The position numbers and the translations under genes were made by a program. A stretch of 33,017 nt of DNA from Candidatus Saccharimonadota bacterium (GTDB lineage: Bacteria > Patescibacteriota > Saccharimonadia > Saccharimonadales > Saccharimonadaceae): the NCBI GenBank assembly GCA_017536895.1, contig JAFWCN010000011.1, forward strand, positions 1 through 33,017. Reading direction: 5' to 3'. The notes under the pieces were generated by a model. It saw nothing but the letters and a program-made list of their open reading frames with translations, ran no database searches and was not told the DNA's origin. Positions 4,804 to 12,994 of this stretch are shown here, piece by piece (position 1 is the stretch's first letter; every line of letters starts with the position of its first letter).

Positions 4804-6318
4804 CTAAGATAATTTCTTGCGTAAAATATCTTGTACGGCCGAAGGATTCGCTTTGCCCTTAGACTCTTTCATTACCTGTCCCACTAAGAAACCAATTACT
4901 TTTTCCTCGCCAGCCTTGAAGTCGGCTTGCGCTTTCTGAGTTTCTGGCTTGGCGAGTACCGCATCGACAATTTTCTCAAGCGCGCCTAAATCATTTTCCT
5001 GAATTAAACCTAACTCCTTTGCAATCTGTTTTGCTCCACGACCTTTCATCTGAGGATCAAATAGCTTTAGGAACACTTCCTTGGTCGCAGTCGAGGATAA
5101 TTCTTTCTTGATATTCATTTCGGCTAGTTCATCAAGCTCTTTTGCCGTCGGCAAATCATTCAGATACTCCGCTGACTTCTCTTCCGCAAGCAACACTGAA
5201 GCGAATAGATTAGAAATCAAAAGCACTAGAGAAGATGCTTTAGAGGGGCTTCCGGAGGTTACGACCGAGGATGAGGGCGCGAGCCCCGTGACGACGGGCG
5301 CGAGCGACCCGTCCCCGAGAAAGCCATCTTCTCTGGTGCTTAGTTCACGAAGGCTGTTCATTAGTTGCGGGTAATCGAGCAAGACCTCCAGTATATCTGA
5401 TTTAATAACACCGTCAAACAACTTTCGATAATCCGCCGGCATCAACGGCAACTTCGCCGATTCCTCATCAATAAACTCTGATGAAAGGTTAATTGGCGGA
5501 ATATCTGGTTCCGGCATATAACGATAGTCCTTCGCTTCCTCCTTAGATCTCTGCCCAGTCGTTACTCCAGTAGCATCATTCCATCCTCTAGTTTCCTGGA
5601 CAACTTTTTCGCCTTTTTCAAGGAGCTTAGTCTGCCTCTTAATTTCATATTCAGCTGCTCTTTCGGCTGACCTAAATGAATTCAAGTTCTTCACCTCCGC
5701 TCGTGTGCCTAGCTCCGATGACCCTTCCGGCGCCACCGACACATTCACATCAAACCGCATATTCCCATTATAAAGATCCCCGTAAGTCACTCCCGCATAG
5801 CACATCAGTCTCCACAACTCTTTACAATAATCGTGTACATCCTTGCTAGAATGAATATCTGGCATTGACACGATTTCGATCAAAGGTGTATCGACACGAT
5901 TCAAATCCACGAGCGAATAAGTGTCAAAATGTGTCAGTTTCCCTGCATCACCCTCAAGATGCGCATGCTCAATCCGCACTTTCGTACCCGACGGAAGCTC
6001 CACATATCCTGCTCCAATAATCGGATGATAAAACTGCGAAATCTGATAGCCCTTCGGCGAATCTGGGTAAAAATAGTGTTTGCGGTCAAATCTCGAATAT
6101 GGATTAATCTCGCAATTCATTGCGCGGCCCGCTCGAATTGCAAATTTGATTGCCTCACCATTTAGGCGCGGCAACATTCCTGGCATCGCATAATCCACCG
6201 GCGATACGCAAGAGTTCGGCTCTTTGCCACGCGCATCGTTATCTACTTCAGAAAACAATTTAGTTTTTGTACATAACTGTACGTGACACTCAATACCAAT
6301 CGTTGGAATATATTTCAT
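4804..6318 (-). CDS. gatB: Aspartyl/glutamyl-tRNA amidotransferase subunit B with an inserted palindromic element
   Basis: GatB binds misacylated Glu-tRNA(Gln) or Asp-tRNA(Asn), phosphorylates the side chain and uses ammonia from GatA to make the amide. The 504-residue product starts with GIECHVQLCTKTKLFSE and has YFYPDSPKGYQISQ, the HLEGDAGKL region, and DFNRVDTPLIEIV-like (here DLNRVDTPLIEIV) motifs. The YqeY-like C-terminal tail ends GKANPSAVQDILRKK. Residues about 326-366 are a Ser/Gly/Val-rich segment of low complexity encoded by a GC-rich palindrome (5221-5341), placed between the helical and tail domains where the family has no such stretch. It overlaps the stop of the preceding gene by 4 bp (ATGA), with GGAG just upstream, and is last in the gat operon. 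Confidence 0.96.
   Translation of the reverse strand: MKYIPTIGIECHVQLCTKTKLFSEVDNDARGKEPNSCVSPVDYAMPGMLPRLNGEAIKFAIRAGRAMNCEINPYSRFDRKHYFYPDSPKGYQISQFYHPIIGAGYVELPSGTKVRIEHAHLEGDAGKLTHFDTYSLVDLNRVDTPLIEIVSMPDIHSSKDVHDYCKELWRLMCYAGVTYGDLYNGNMRFDVNVSVAPEGSSELGTRAEVKNLNSFRSAERAAEYEIKRQTKLLEKGEKVVQETRGWNDATGVTTGQRSKEEAKDYRYMPEPDIPPINLSSEFIDEESAKLPLMPADYRKLFDGVIKSDILEVLLDYPQLMNSLRELSTREDGFLGDGSLAPVVTGLAPSSSVVTSGSPSKASSLVLLISNLFASVLLAEEKSAEYLNDLPTAKELDELAEMNIKKELSSTATKEVFLKLFDPQMKGRGAKQIAKELGLIQENDLGALEKIVDAVLAKPETQKAQADFKAGEEKVIGFLVGQVMKESKGKANPSAVQDILRKKLS
5221..5341. repeat. In-frame palindromic element inside gatB
   Basis: Outer arms AAGCACTAGAGAAGATG (from 5221) and CATCTTCTCTGGTGCTT (to 5341) are near-perfect inverted complements. 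The centre is GC-rich, with the hairpin CCCGT-GACG-ACGGG at 5285-5298 and two copies of GGGCGCGAG. Bases 5243-5266 are identical in reverse complement to uvrB 19038-19061. It adds about 40 codons without a stop. The same core occurs in gatA and uvrB. Confidence 0.85.
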
Positions 6319-6734
6319 ATCGCTCCTAAATCCTTTAATGCTTGCTTGTAAATCTGTAACGCGTTGTACGCTCGCTTGTAGCTTACTTCAACATCTGTCT
6401 CGTGGGCAATTGCATTGCGTAATTTATGTGCCTGCCATACTCCGTTCAGATTAGTAAACTTATCACCGCATTTTTTTAGCCTCTCCCCCATCGTCTTGCC
6501 AGGAACCCCCATCTCCATCATCGCCTTGTCAAGCAATTTATCACCATTTATGACCGTCGTCACGTAGGACGCTGGGTTTTCCTTCTTAAATCTGTTTTCA
6601 ATCTCAAGAAACTTCGCTTGATAAACTTCTTTATTGAAAGTATACCCACGCTTACCCGTCAAAAGTATCGCAAGAAATACTAACACCGCTACAATCAAAA
6701 TTGCTGCAATAAATGTAATTACACCACCATCCAT
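6315..6734 (-). CDS. Membrane-anchored protein with HEPN-like RNAIAH motif, in the gat operon
   Basis: This 139-residue protein has one N-terminal membrane segment (about residues 5-26, ITFIAAILIVAVLVFLAILL) followed by a basic KR turn and a cytoplasmic helical domain. Near the C-terminus WQAHKLRNAIAHE contains R106-N-x3-H111, the RNx3-4H pattern of HEPN folds. It starts at the base where gatA stops (TAATG) and overlaps gatB by 4 bp, so it is translationally coupled to both and probably made with the amidotransferase. AAGGAG lies upstream. The fold is suggested by the motif only. It could be an RNase-like domain, a non-catalytic HEPN scaffold, or an unrelated helical protein with a chance match. 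Confidence 0.8.
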   Translation of the reverse strand: MDGGVITFIAAILIVAVLVFLAILLTGKRGYTFNKEVYQAKFLEIENRFKKENPASYVTTVINGDKLLDKAMMEMGVPGKTMGERLKKCGDKFTNLNGVWQAHKLRNAIAHETDVEVSYKRAYNALQIYKQALKDLGAI

Positions 6735-8206
6735 TATTCAAGCTCCTTTGCGAATTCAAGTAGCGCCTTGTCGCTTCGACGTGGCCCGACGAGTTGTAAA
6801 CCAAGCGAAATCCCTTCCGGAGTCTCCCCAGCCGGAATAGCAAGCCCCGGTACTCCAGCGAGATTCAAGGATACACTCATTACGTCTTCAAGATACATTG
6901 CTACTGGATCATCAACCTTCTCACCCAGCTTAAATGCTGGATTCGGCGATACCGGTGTCAAAATAAAATCACATTTAGAAAATGCCTTCGCGTACTCCTC
7001 CACAATCAAAGTCCGAGCTTTCGCTGCTTTCAAGAAATACGCATCATAGAATCCTGAAGATAACACGAAGTTTCCAATCATAATCCGGCGCTTGTTTTCT
7101 GGCATAAATCCTTCGCTTCGCGTTTCGCCATACATTGAATCAACATCTACTGCCTTATCGGAACGAAATCCATATCTCACCCCATCATGGCGCGACAAAT
7201 TCGAAGCAACTTCCGCTGGTACCAAAATATAATACGCCGCGAGGCCATATTTCAAAGCTGGCATTTCAAGCTCCACAATTTCATGACCCTTTTTCTTTAA
7301 AAGCTCACACTTCTCCTTCAGCGCCCTTCGTATTTCCGGATGCACTGACTCGTTGTCGAACTCTTTAATAATACCAATAGTGCGGGTGCAAGAATCAGAC
7401 GATTCGAGACCGTCCGCGACAACGGGAGCGGAATGAGCGCCTGAGCCCCGTAACGACGGGCGCGAAGGCGCGAGTCGAGAATTGTCTGATTTTGCGCCCG
7501 CCTCAGTATTATAATAGTCTGGCAACGTAGTCATGTCTTTCGGGTCTTGCCCCGAGGCCACCGACATCAAAAGGTCCATATCCTCCGGAGTTTTCGTAAA
7601 GAATCCAATACAATCTGTGGATGATGCCATCGCTACTACTCCATACCTAGAGATTGTTCCATAAGTCGGCTTCAACCCGTATATGCCATTGAATGATGCT
7701 GGCTGCCGAATCGAACCACCTGTATCTGTCCCAGTAGCAAATTCCACAATATCAAGCGCTACTGCTACCGCTGAACCACCAGAAGAACCTCCAGCCACCC
7801 GTTCACGGTCATGTGAATTCAAAGTCGGCCCAAAATATGAGTTTTCCGTCGATGAACCATGCGCGAACGCATCTAGGTTTGTTCGCCCAATCATAATCGC
7901 CCCTTCATCCTCCAACTTTTTTACTGAAGTCGCAGTTACCGGAGCAGTAAATCCTTCCAAAATATGTGCCGAAGCCGTTGTCTCGCCACGCGGAGAAAGA
8001 AAATTATCCTTCAGGGCATACGGCACTCCCGCGAGTCGTCCAACATCTTCGCCCTTAGCAATTTTCGCGTCAATTTCTCGCGCTCGCTTCAAAGCCCCCT
8101 CTTCGTCAATAAACGTAAAAATGTGATAATCCTCAAAATGCTTCGCCTTTGCCAAGGCATCTTTCACCAATCTTTCAGCAGTCACTTTTTTGTTTGCTAT
8201 TTTCAT
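6734..8206 (-). CDS. gatA: Aspartyl/glutamyl-tRNA amidotransferase subunit A with an inserted palindromic element
   Basis: GatA is the amidase-signature glutaminase that supplies ammonia to GatB. The 490-residue product has the Ser-cisSer-Lys triad: K66 in ALKDN, S141 in GGSSGGSA and S165 in DTGGSIRQPA. The C-terminal part has NLAGVPGLAIPAG and GLQLVG. Residues about 236-275 (after TLPDYYNTE, before TIGIIKEF) are Ser/Arg/Ala-rich, unlike family members, and are encoded by a GC-rich palindrome (7384-7499) in a loop that precedes a conserved GxxIGxxKE strand. The ATG overlaps the gatC TGA (ATGA); no separate Shine-Dalgarno sequence is evident, so it depends on coupling. Confidence 0.96.
   Translation of the reverse strand: MKIANKKVTAERLVKDALAKAKHFEDYHIFTFIDEEGALKRAREIDAKIAKGEDVGRLAGVPYALKDNFLSPRGETTASAHILEGFTAPVTATSVKKLEDEGAIMIGRTNLDAFAHGSSTENSYFGPTLNSHDRERVAGGSSGGSAVAVALDIVEFATGTDTGGSIRQPASFNGIYGLKPTYGTISRYGVVAMASSTDCIGFFTKTPEDMDLLMSVASGQDPKDMTTLPDYYNTEAGAKSDNSRLAPSRPSLRGSGAHSAPVVADGLESSDSCTRTIGIIKEFDNESVHPEIRRALKEKCELLKKKGHEIVELEMPALKYGLAAYYILVPAEVASNLSRHDGVRYGFRSDKAVDVDSMYGETRSEGFMPENKRRIMIGNFVLSSGFYDAYFLKAAKARTLIVEEYAKAFSKCDFILTPVSPNPAFKLGEKVDDPVAMYLEDVMSVSLNLAGVPGLAIPAGETPEGISLGLQLVGPRRSDKALLEFAKELE
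7384..7499. repeat. In-frame palindromic element inside gatA
   Basis: Outer arms beginning GGGTGCAAGAATCAGACGA (7384-7410) and ending GTCTGATTTTGCGCCC (7474-7499) are imperfect inverted complements. The centre has nested stems: GCGCCT with AGGCGC (7437-7442 / 7466-7471) around CCCGT-AACG-ACGGG (7447-7460). The core GCCCCGTAACGACGGGCGCG differs by one base from the gatB core. It adds about 39 codons in frame. Confidence 0.82.
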
Positions 8207-8490
8207 AATACTTTTGGTACCTTTATTTGGTTATCTTTTGTTTCCTTAGTCAAAGCGAGTAAAGCTTCTCGGTCGGCTTCCTGCGGCAGTATCTCGTCAT
8301 CTCGCCATACATTTTCCATCTCAAACACCTGGTAAGTAGGCTCCACATTGTCAGTATCAAGTTCATCTAGCTGTGAAATATAACCAATGATTCCTTTCAA
8401 ATCTCCCTGTAAAGAATCAATTTCCTTTTCGCTCAGCGAAAATTCAGATAGCTCAGCCAAATGCTTAATATCCTCGCGTTTTATATCCAT
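8203..8490 (-). CDS. gatC: Aspartyl/glutamyl-tRNA amidotransferase subunit C
   Basis: The 95-residue product is the right length for GatC, the small subunit that wraps GatA and GatB together. It shows the family start IKHLAELSEFSLSEKEIDSL, the middle YISQLDELDTDNVEP and the end region WRDDEILPQEADREALL. It is first in gatC-gatA-ORF-gatB and overlaps gatA by 4 bp. The -10 element of an extended -10 promoter ends 7 nt before the ATG, and no ribosome-binding site fits between, so the mRNA is predicted to be leaderless. The operon implies that Gln-tRNA and/or Asn-tRNA are made by the indirect route. Confidence 0.93.
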   Translation of the reverse strand: MDIKREDIKHLAELSEFSLSEKEIDSLQGDLKGIIGYISQLDELDTDNVEPTYQVFEMENVWRDDEILPQEADREALLALTKETKDNQIKVPKVL

Positions 8491-8497
8491 AGCAATA

Positions 8498-8506
8498 ATT
8501 ATATCA
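8498..8506 (-). promoter_or_regulatory. Extended -10 promoter of the gat operon (leaderless)
   Basis: TGATATAAT (8506-8498) ends 7 nt before the gatC ATG, placing the predicted +1 at about 8491, one base before the start codon. It begins just after the murJ stop. Confidence 0.7.
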
Positions 8507-8508
8507 CC

Positions 8509-10149
8509 TTATTTGACGTTTCGGAACAAAATCTTCTTGAAATACCTAAAAATCGGCCCCGCTTCTTTCAAGTTTAAGAAATAGCTAGCAACCAGATAAG
8601 CGATAAATGACACGCTCGAAATCAATAAGAATTTCGGAATCGTAATCACAAGCGAAGTATCCGTCGCCATCAAAGGTACAAATTTCGTCATCGAAAACGC
8701 TACGCATCCCGCAATTGCTGTCGCAAAAATCATCCGAAAAGTTGCTCGCCAATAACTTTGATTGAGCAAAGCTCGCCCTGAACGTTTTTGCAGGATATAT
8801 AACAGTATTACTATTTCCACCATAGCCCCGATTGATTGCGCCCAACCTAATCCATCTACGCCAAGCCCAAGTTTATAAAACCAGATTGATAATCCAATCG
8901 TCAGCCCTATTGCAAAAATCGATACGATAAACGGTGTTTTGGTGTCTTGATAAGCATAAAATCCACGCGAAGCAATATGGAAAATTGATCTTGCAAATAT
9001 TGCAATACATAGCGTCCCAAGAATCGACGCAATTGTGCCGTTACTATCATTGTTACCGATATTTGAAATAAAACTCGTCACATATCCTCGACCGAAGAAG
9101 GCAATTACCGACACCGGCAGAGCAATCCAAGTAATCGTTCGCAGAGCCTGCCGGAAAGTTTCATTGAATTCTTTATTGTCGCCTTTGCCTAATTCCTCCG
9201 TTAGTTTCGGGAAAAATGCGGTTGATATTGCGACTCCAATTAGGTTGACTGGCATTTGGTGTAGCGCTGAAGCCTGGTTAAACGACCTCACGGCACCCGC
9301 GCCCATTCTTGAAGACAAATTGGTGTTTACGATACCATTTACATAATCAATTCCCTGGTCCATTGAGCGTGCTGGTAACAGTTTCAAAATCGAACGAAAT
9401 CCCTGGTTTCTCCAATATATTTTGAAATCATAGTCCATCCCTAGCCCAAACAGCCCAATCAAGGCCACGATTAGCTGCATCACTGCACCGAGAATCACAC
9501 CTAGCGCTACCCCCATGATGCCACCTTCAAATATCTGTACACCGAACAGATTAATTCCACCCGTAAACCAAGTAATACCAATGATAATGCCTATATTATA
9601 TATAGCCGGCGCGAACGCATAGAACACAAATCGTCCTACTGCTTGTTGAATTGATGTCACAACTGTGGCGATTGAGAACAGGAACGGATTAATCGCGATT
9701 ACGCGTGTCATGTTAATTGCGAGAATCATCCCACTTTCATCTAGTCCTGGCGAAACTACATAACGAATCAACGGGTCCGCAAAAATCATAATCAATACCG
9801 AAGAAATAAGTGTAAGAAGTGCCAGTAAATTAATCGTCGAAGATGATAATTCCCAAGCAGACTTTTTATTGCCTGACGCCAATCTTTGATTGAATACCGG
9901 AATAAATGACACCGAAAGCGCTCCCGAGGTCAGAATAAAAAACATAAAATCTGGAATCGTAAACGCGGCCGTATAAGCATCGATTCCGGTCGGATAAGTA
10001 CCAAGATAATACGAGTTTAAAAGTCGATCCCGAAATAATCCGAGTAGAGCCGAAACTAGTGTTGAAGAAGCGAGCACAATTGCTGCCGATTTGACCGACA
10101 ACTTCATTTGCGCAAGCGCCACCACCGATCTAAACTTAAACTTCCGCAT
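8509..10149 (-). CDS. murJ: Lipid II flippase MurJ (MviN family)
   Basis: MurJ flips lipid II from the inner to the outer face of the membrane for peptidoglycan synthesis. The 546-residue product is polytopic, with about 14 hydrophobic segments, and starts with the family region SAAIVLASSTLVSALLGLFRDRLL. It has FFILTSGALSVSFIPVFNQ, a motif close to the usual SGALSxAFVPVF, and the internal SRMGAGAVRSFNQASALHQMP region. It is transcribed divergently from a class A PBP that uses the same substrate. The start is taken at 10149 because a TGGTACAAT element ends 9 nt before it, leaving at most about 3 nt of leader. Confidence 0.94.
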   Translation of the reverse strand: MRKFKFRSVVALAQMKLSVKSAAIVLASSTLVSALLGLFRDRLLNSYYLGTYPTGIDAYTAAFTIPDFMFFILTSGALSVSFIPVFNQRLASGNKKSAWELSSSTINLLALLTLISSVLIMIFADPLIRYVVSPGLDESGMILAINMTRVIAINPFLFSIATVVTSIQQAVGRFVFYAFAPAIYNIGIIIGITWFTGGINLFGVQIFEGGIMGVALGVILGAVMQLIVALIGLFGLGMDYDFKIYWRNQGFRSILKLLPARSMDQGIDYVNGIVNTNLSSRMGAGAVRSFNQASALHQMPVNLIGVAISTAFFPKLTEELGKGDNKEFNETFRQALRTITWIALPVSVIAFFGRGYVTSFISNIGNNDSNGTIASILGTLCIAIFARSIFHIASRGFYAYQDTKTPFIVSIFAIGLTIGLSIWFYKLGLGVDGLGWAQSIGAMVEIVILLYILQKRSGRALLNQSYWRATFRMIFATAIAGCVAFSMTKFVPLMATDTSLVITIPKFLLISSVSFIAYLVASYFLNLKEAGPIFRYFKKILFRNVK

Positions 10150-10158
10150 ATATAATAT

Positions 10159-10167
10159 ATTGTACCA
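10159..10167 (-). promoter_or_regulatory. Extended -10 promoter of murJ
   Basis: TGGTACAAT (10167-10159) ends 9 nt before the murJ ATG. Nothing resembling a Shine-Dalgarno sequence lies between. It is back-to-back with the PBP promoter. Confidence 0.6.
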
Positions 10168-10211
10168 CGAATTTTCTATAAAAAATCAACACAAAAAGTT
10201 AAAGTTTAGTG

Positions 10212-10217
10212 TATAAT
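10212..10217 (+). promoter_or_regulatory. -10 element of the PBP gene (leaderless)
   Basis: TATAAT at 10212-10217 ends 6 nt before the ATG at 10224, so the predicted +1 coincides with the start codon. The preceding bases are GTG, and no good -35 was seen. Confidence 0.6.
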
Positions 10218-10223
10218 GTATTT

Positions 10224-12950
10224 ATGGCTAAGAAAAAATCTGTAGTGATTTTGCCGTCAAAGTCTAACGTAAAGAAGAAATTGACGAAAAAATCATCTAA
10301 AAAAACTGCGAAAAATATGAATTTATACTCAAGTTTGAGTTATCGGCATCAGACCAAGAAGGAAGCCGACGCTCGTCGTCGAGCTGAGGAATTGGCAAAA
10401 TTGCCAAAAGAGCCCGTTAAGCGCTTCTTCGCTCGGCTTCATCCCAAGCGCGTGGCTAAATGGTGGTTCTCAAAACGTGGCCAGAAAACTATCCTCAAAT
10501 TCTGTGCGGCTGCAGTATTAATCTTCATCATTTTCATCGGCGGTTTATTCCTTTACTACAAGAAAGACCTCGACGAAATCCGCCTCGACGAAATGAGTAT
10601 CTCCGAGACTGTCAATACCTATCTCGACCGTAACGGCGAACTGCTTTGGAAGGATACTGGTAACGAAGATTATCGTCTTGTTGTTAACGCTGATGAGATT
10701 TCTGACTACATGTACAAAGCTACCGTTGCTATCGAGGATAAGAATTTCTACAACCATGCGGGTGTAGACTTCGGTGCATTAGTTCGTGCAACTTTCTCCA
10801 CGCTCGGCGGTGGCGGTGTACAGGGTGGCTCTACTTTGACTCAGCAGCTTATCAAGCAGGTTTATTTCTCTGATGAAGCTGCTTCGGCTAACCGTGGTGG
10901 TCTCACCCGCAAAATCAAAGAGCTTATCTTAGCCCTAGAGCTTGAAAAAATGTACAACAAGGACCAAATCCTCACTATGTATTTAAACCAGTCACCTTAT
11001 GGTGGTCGTCGTAACGGTGTTGAATCTGCCGCTCAAACTTATTTTGGCAAGCACGCTAAAGAGCTTAACCTCGCCGAAGCATCCCTGCTTGCTGCTATTC
11101 CAAACAACCCTGGTGTTTTGAATCCATATAATGAATATGGTCACGAAATGTTGATCGAACGCCAACACAAAGTCCTAGATGATATGGTTTCGATGGGCTA
11201 CATTTCCGAACAGGAGGCAAATGAGGCCAAAGAGGTTGCTATTCTAGACACCATTAAACCTGAGTCTACTCAGTATGCTGACATGCTAGCTCCTCACTTT
11301 GTGCTTGAAGTGAAAAAACAGCTCGAAGACAAATACGGCATCCAGACCATGCGTTCCGGTGGTTGGACCATCAAGACTACCCTCGATCTCCGTGCCCAAC
11401 GGATTGCTGAAGACGCTGTCCGTGTCGGTGCTTCCCACATGTACAAGAACCACTCCGACGATGTCGCTATAGTTTCTGTCGATGTCGAGACTTCTCAAGT
11501 CATTGCCATGGTCGGTTCCACTGACTTCTTTAATGGCACCTTCGGTGAAGTCAACGCTACCACCGACTCCCTAATTGAGCCAGGTTCCTCTATCAAGCCG
11601 ATTCTCGACTATGGCCCACTCTTCATGCAGCGTGAAGGCATCAATTATGGCCCAGGCTCTATTCTAAAAGACGAAAACATCAATAAGCTATACTGTGCCG
11701 GCTATTCTGGTAGTTGTTCTTTGACCAACGCTACTGGTTCGTTCTATGGTGACGTGACGATTCGTTTCTCACTTGGTCACTCTTTGAATATTGCCGCCGT
11801 GAAAGCCCTTTACATTAATGGTATCGACAATTCTCTGGAAATTGCTCATGCACTTGGCGACAAGACTTATTGTGATGGTCGCGAAGGCTATGGCCTTTCT
11901 ATCGCGATTGGTTCTGGTTGTAACGTTCGTATGGTCGAACACGCCAACGCCTATGCCTCCATCGCACGTGGTGGCTCCTATAAAGACCTCGCCTATGTCA
12001 TGGAGCTCAAAAATTCTTCTGGCGAAGTTGTCGAATCCTGGAAAGATCCTGAAGCTACCCCAGTGGTTGACGAGCAAGTTGCTTATATGATTTCAAATAT
12101 CTTGGCTGACGGCTCCGCTCGCTTCGGCATCTATGCTCCGGGCGGTTCGCAAAGCGCAGGTTATGTCATTCCAGGTGTTTGGACTGCGACTAAGACCGGT
12201 ACTACTACTACCGCTAACTCCGCCGTCACAAAAGACTCTTTGATGGAAAGCTATTCCACCGCTGTTTCTACCTTAGTTTGGAACGGCAATCACGATGGTT
12301 CCGGCCTCACCTCTAACACGCACGACATTGCTCGCTTTACTGTTGCGGAATTTATGGGACGCATCCACTCTGAGGTCTATCAACCCGATGGTCGCTGGAA
12401 ACCAGGCGATCAACCAGCGAAACCATCTGGCATTCAGACTCTCACTGTTAACGGCAAGACTGATATTTGGCCGAGCTGGTATAATTCTGCCAAGAACTCC
12501 GGTGTCGCGAAGGAAAAACTCACCTTCAACCGCTACAATCACTTGCTAGCTTCCGCCTGTACCCCAGAGGAATACAAGATTGAGATCGAAGTCACCAAAA
12601 CCACCGACCCAATGACTGGCAATAGCGTATATAATGTACCAGCGCCATACAATCGCGATGTCAGCGACACTTGTGACTATCGTCCACCGCAGGTCGCATT
12701 GTCTACCAGCGATTGTAAACTCTATGCCAGCGTGAGTCGTGGTTCATCCGATATTGCTGGAGCCACTCTCTACATTAATGGCGTAGAAAAAGGCGGCGTT
12801 TCACTCGGAGGTGGGCCAATCTATACCTTGACTGGCTCTGAAACTTCAGCCCGTCTCGACGTATCTGACTCTGCTGGCTATGTCTCATCTGGCGAAATCA
12901 AAATTAGTTCTGCCAGTTGCAAGAAAGAAGATCCGCCAGCTAACCACTAA
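10224..12950 (+). CDS. Class A penicillin-binding protein (PBP1A type)
   Basis: This bifunctional enzyme polymerises lipid II and cross-links peptides. The 908-residue product has a long basic cytoplasmic tail (1-90), one membrane segment (about 91-111), a GT51 domain with catalytic E171 in IEDKNFYNHAG and GGSTLTQQLIKQVYF, and a transpeptidase domain. The transpeptidase motifs are SSIK (S455-K458), SLN (520-522) and KTGT (657-660). A proline- and Cys-containing C-terminal extension follows. An upstream in-frame ATG at 10209 is rejected because its codons are the promoter's TATAAT. A terminator follows at 12956. It pairs functionally with the divergent murJ. Confidence 0.95.
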   Translation: MAKKKSVVILPSKSNVKKKLTKKSSKKTAKNMNLYSSLSYRHQTKKEADARRRAEELAKLPKEPVKRFFARLHPKRVAKWWFSKRGQKTILKFCAAAVLIFIIFIGGLFLYYKKDLDEIRLDEMSISETVNTYLDRNGELLWKDTGNEDYRLVVNADEISDYMYKATVAIEDKNFYNHAGVDFGALVRATFSTLGGGGVQGGSTLTQQLIKQVYFSDEAASANRGGLTRKIKELILALELEKMYNKDQILTMYLNQSPYGGRRNGVESAAQTYFGKHAKELNLAEASLLAAIPNNPGVLNPYNEYGHEMLIERQHKVLDDMVSMGYISEQEANEAKEVAILDTIKPESTQYADMLAPHFVLEVKKQLEDKYGIQTMRSGGWTIKTTLDLRAQRIAEDAVRVGASHMYKNHSDDVAIVSVDVETSQVIAMVGSTDFFNGTFGEVNATTDSLIEPGSSIKPILDYGPLFMQREGINYGPGSILKDENINKLYCAGYSGSCSLTNATGSFYGDVTIRFSLGHSLNIAAVKALYINGIDNSLEIAHALGDKTYCDGREGYGLSIAIGSGCNVRMVEHANAYASIARGGSYKDLAYVMELKNSSGEVVESWKDPEATPVVDEQVAYMISNILADGSARFGIYAPGGSQSAGYVIPGVWTATKTGTTTTANSAVTKDSLMESYSTAVSTLVWNGNHDGSGLTSNTHDIARFTVAEFMGRIHSEVYQPDGRWKPGDQPAKPSGIQTLTVNGKTDIWPSWYNSAKNSGVAKEKLTFNRYNHLLASACTPEEYKIEIEVTKTTDPMTGNSVYNVPAPYNRDVSDTCDYRPPQVALSTSDCKLYASVSRGSSDIAGATLYINGVEKGGVSLGGGPIYTLTGSETSARLDVSDSAGYVSSGEIKISSASCKKEDPPANH

Positions 12951-12955
12951 ACAGT

Positions 12956-12988
12956 AAAAACTAGGCGCAAGAAGGCGCCTAGTTTTTT
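12956..12988. terminator. Bidirectional terminator between the PBP and PIN-TRAM genes
   Basis: CTAGGCGC and GCGCCTAG (12961-12968 / 12975-12982) form an 8-bp stem with a 6-nt loop, flanked by A5 on the left and T6 on the right. It can serve both convergent genes. Confidence 0.93.
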
Positions 12989-12994
12989 GCCGCA

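Noticed and set aside
8203-8206. Recoding of UGA as glycine, as in some CPR lineages
   Set aside because: TGA ends gatC, the phosphoketolase N-half, uppS and others at the expected lengths, so the standard meaning holds.
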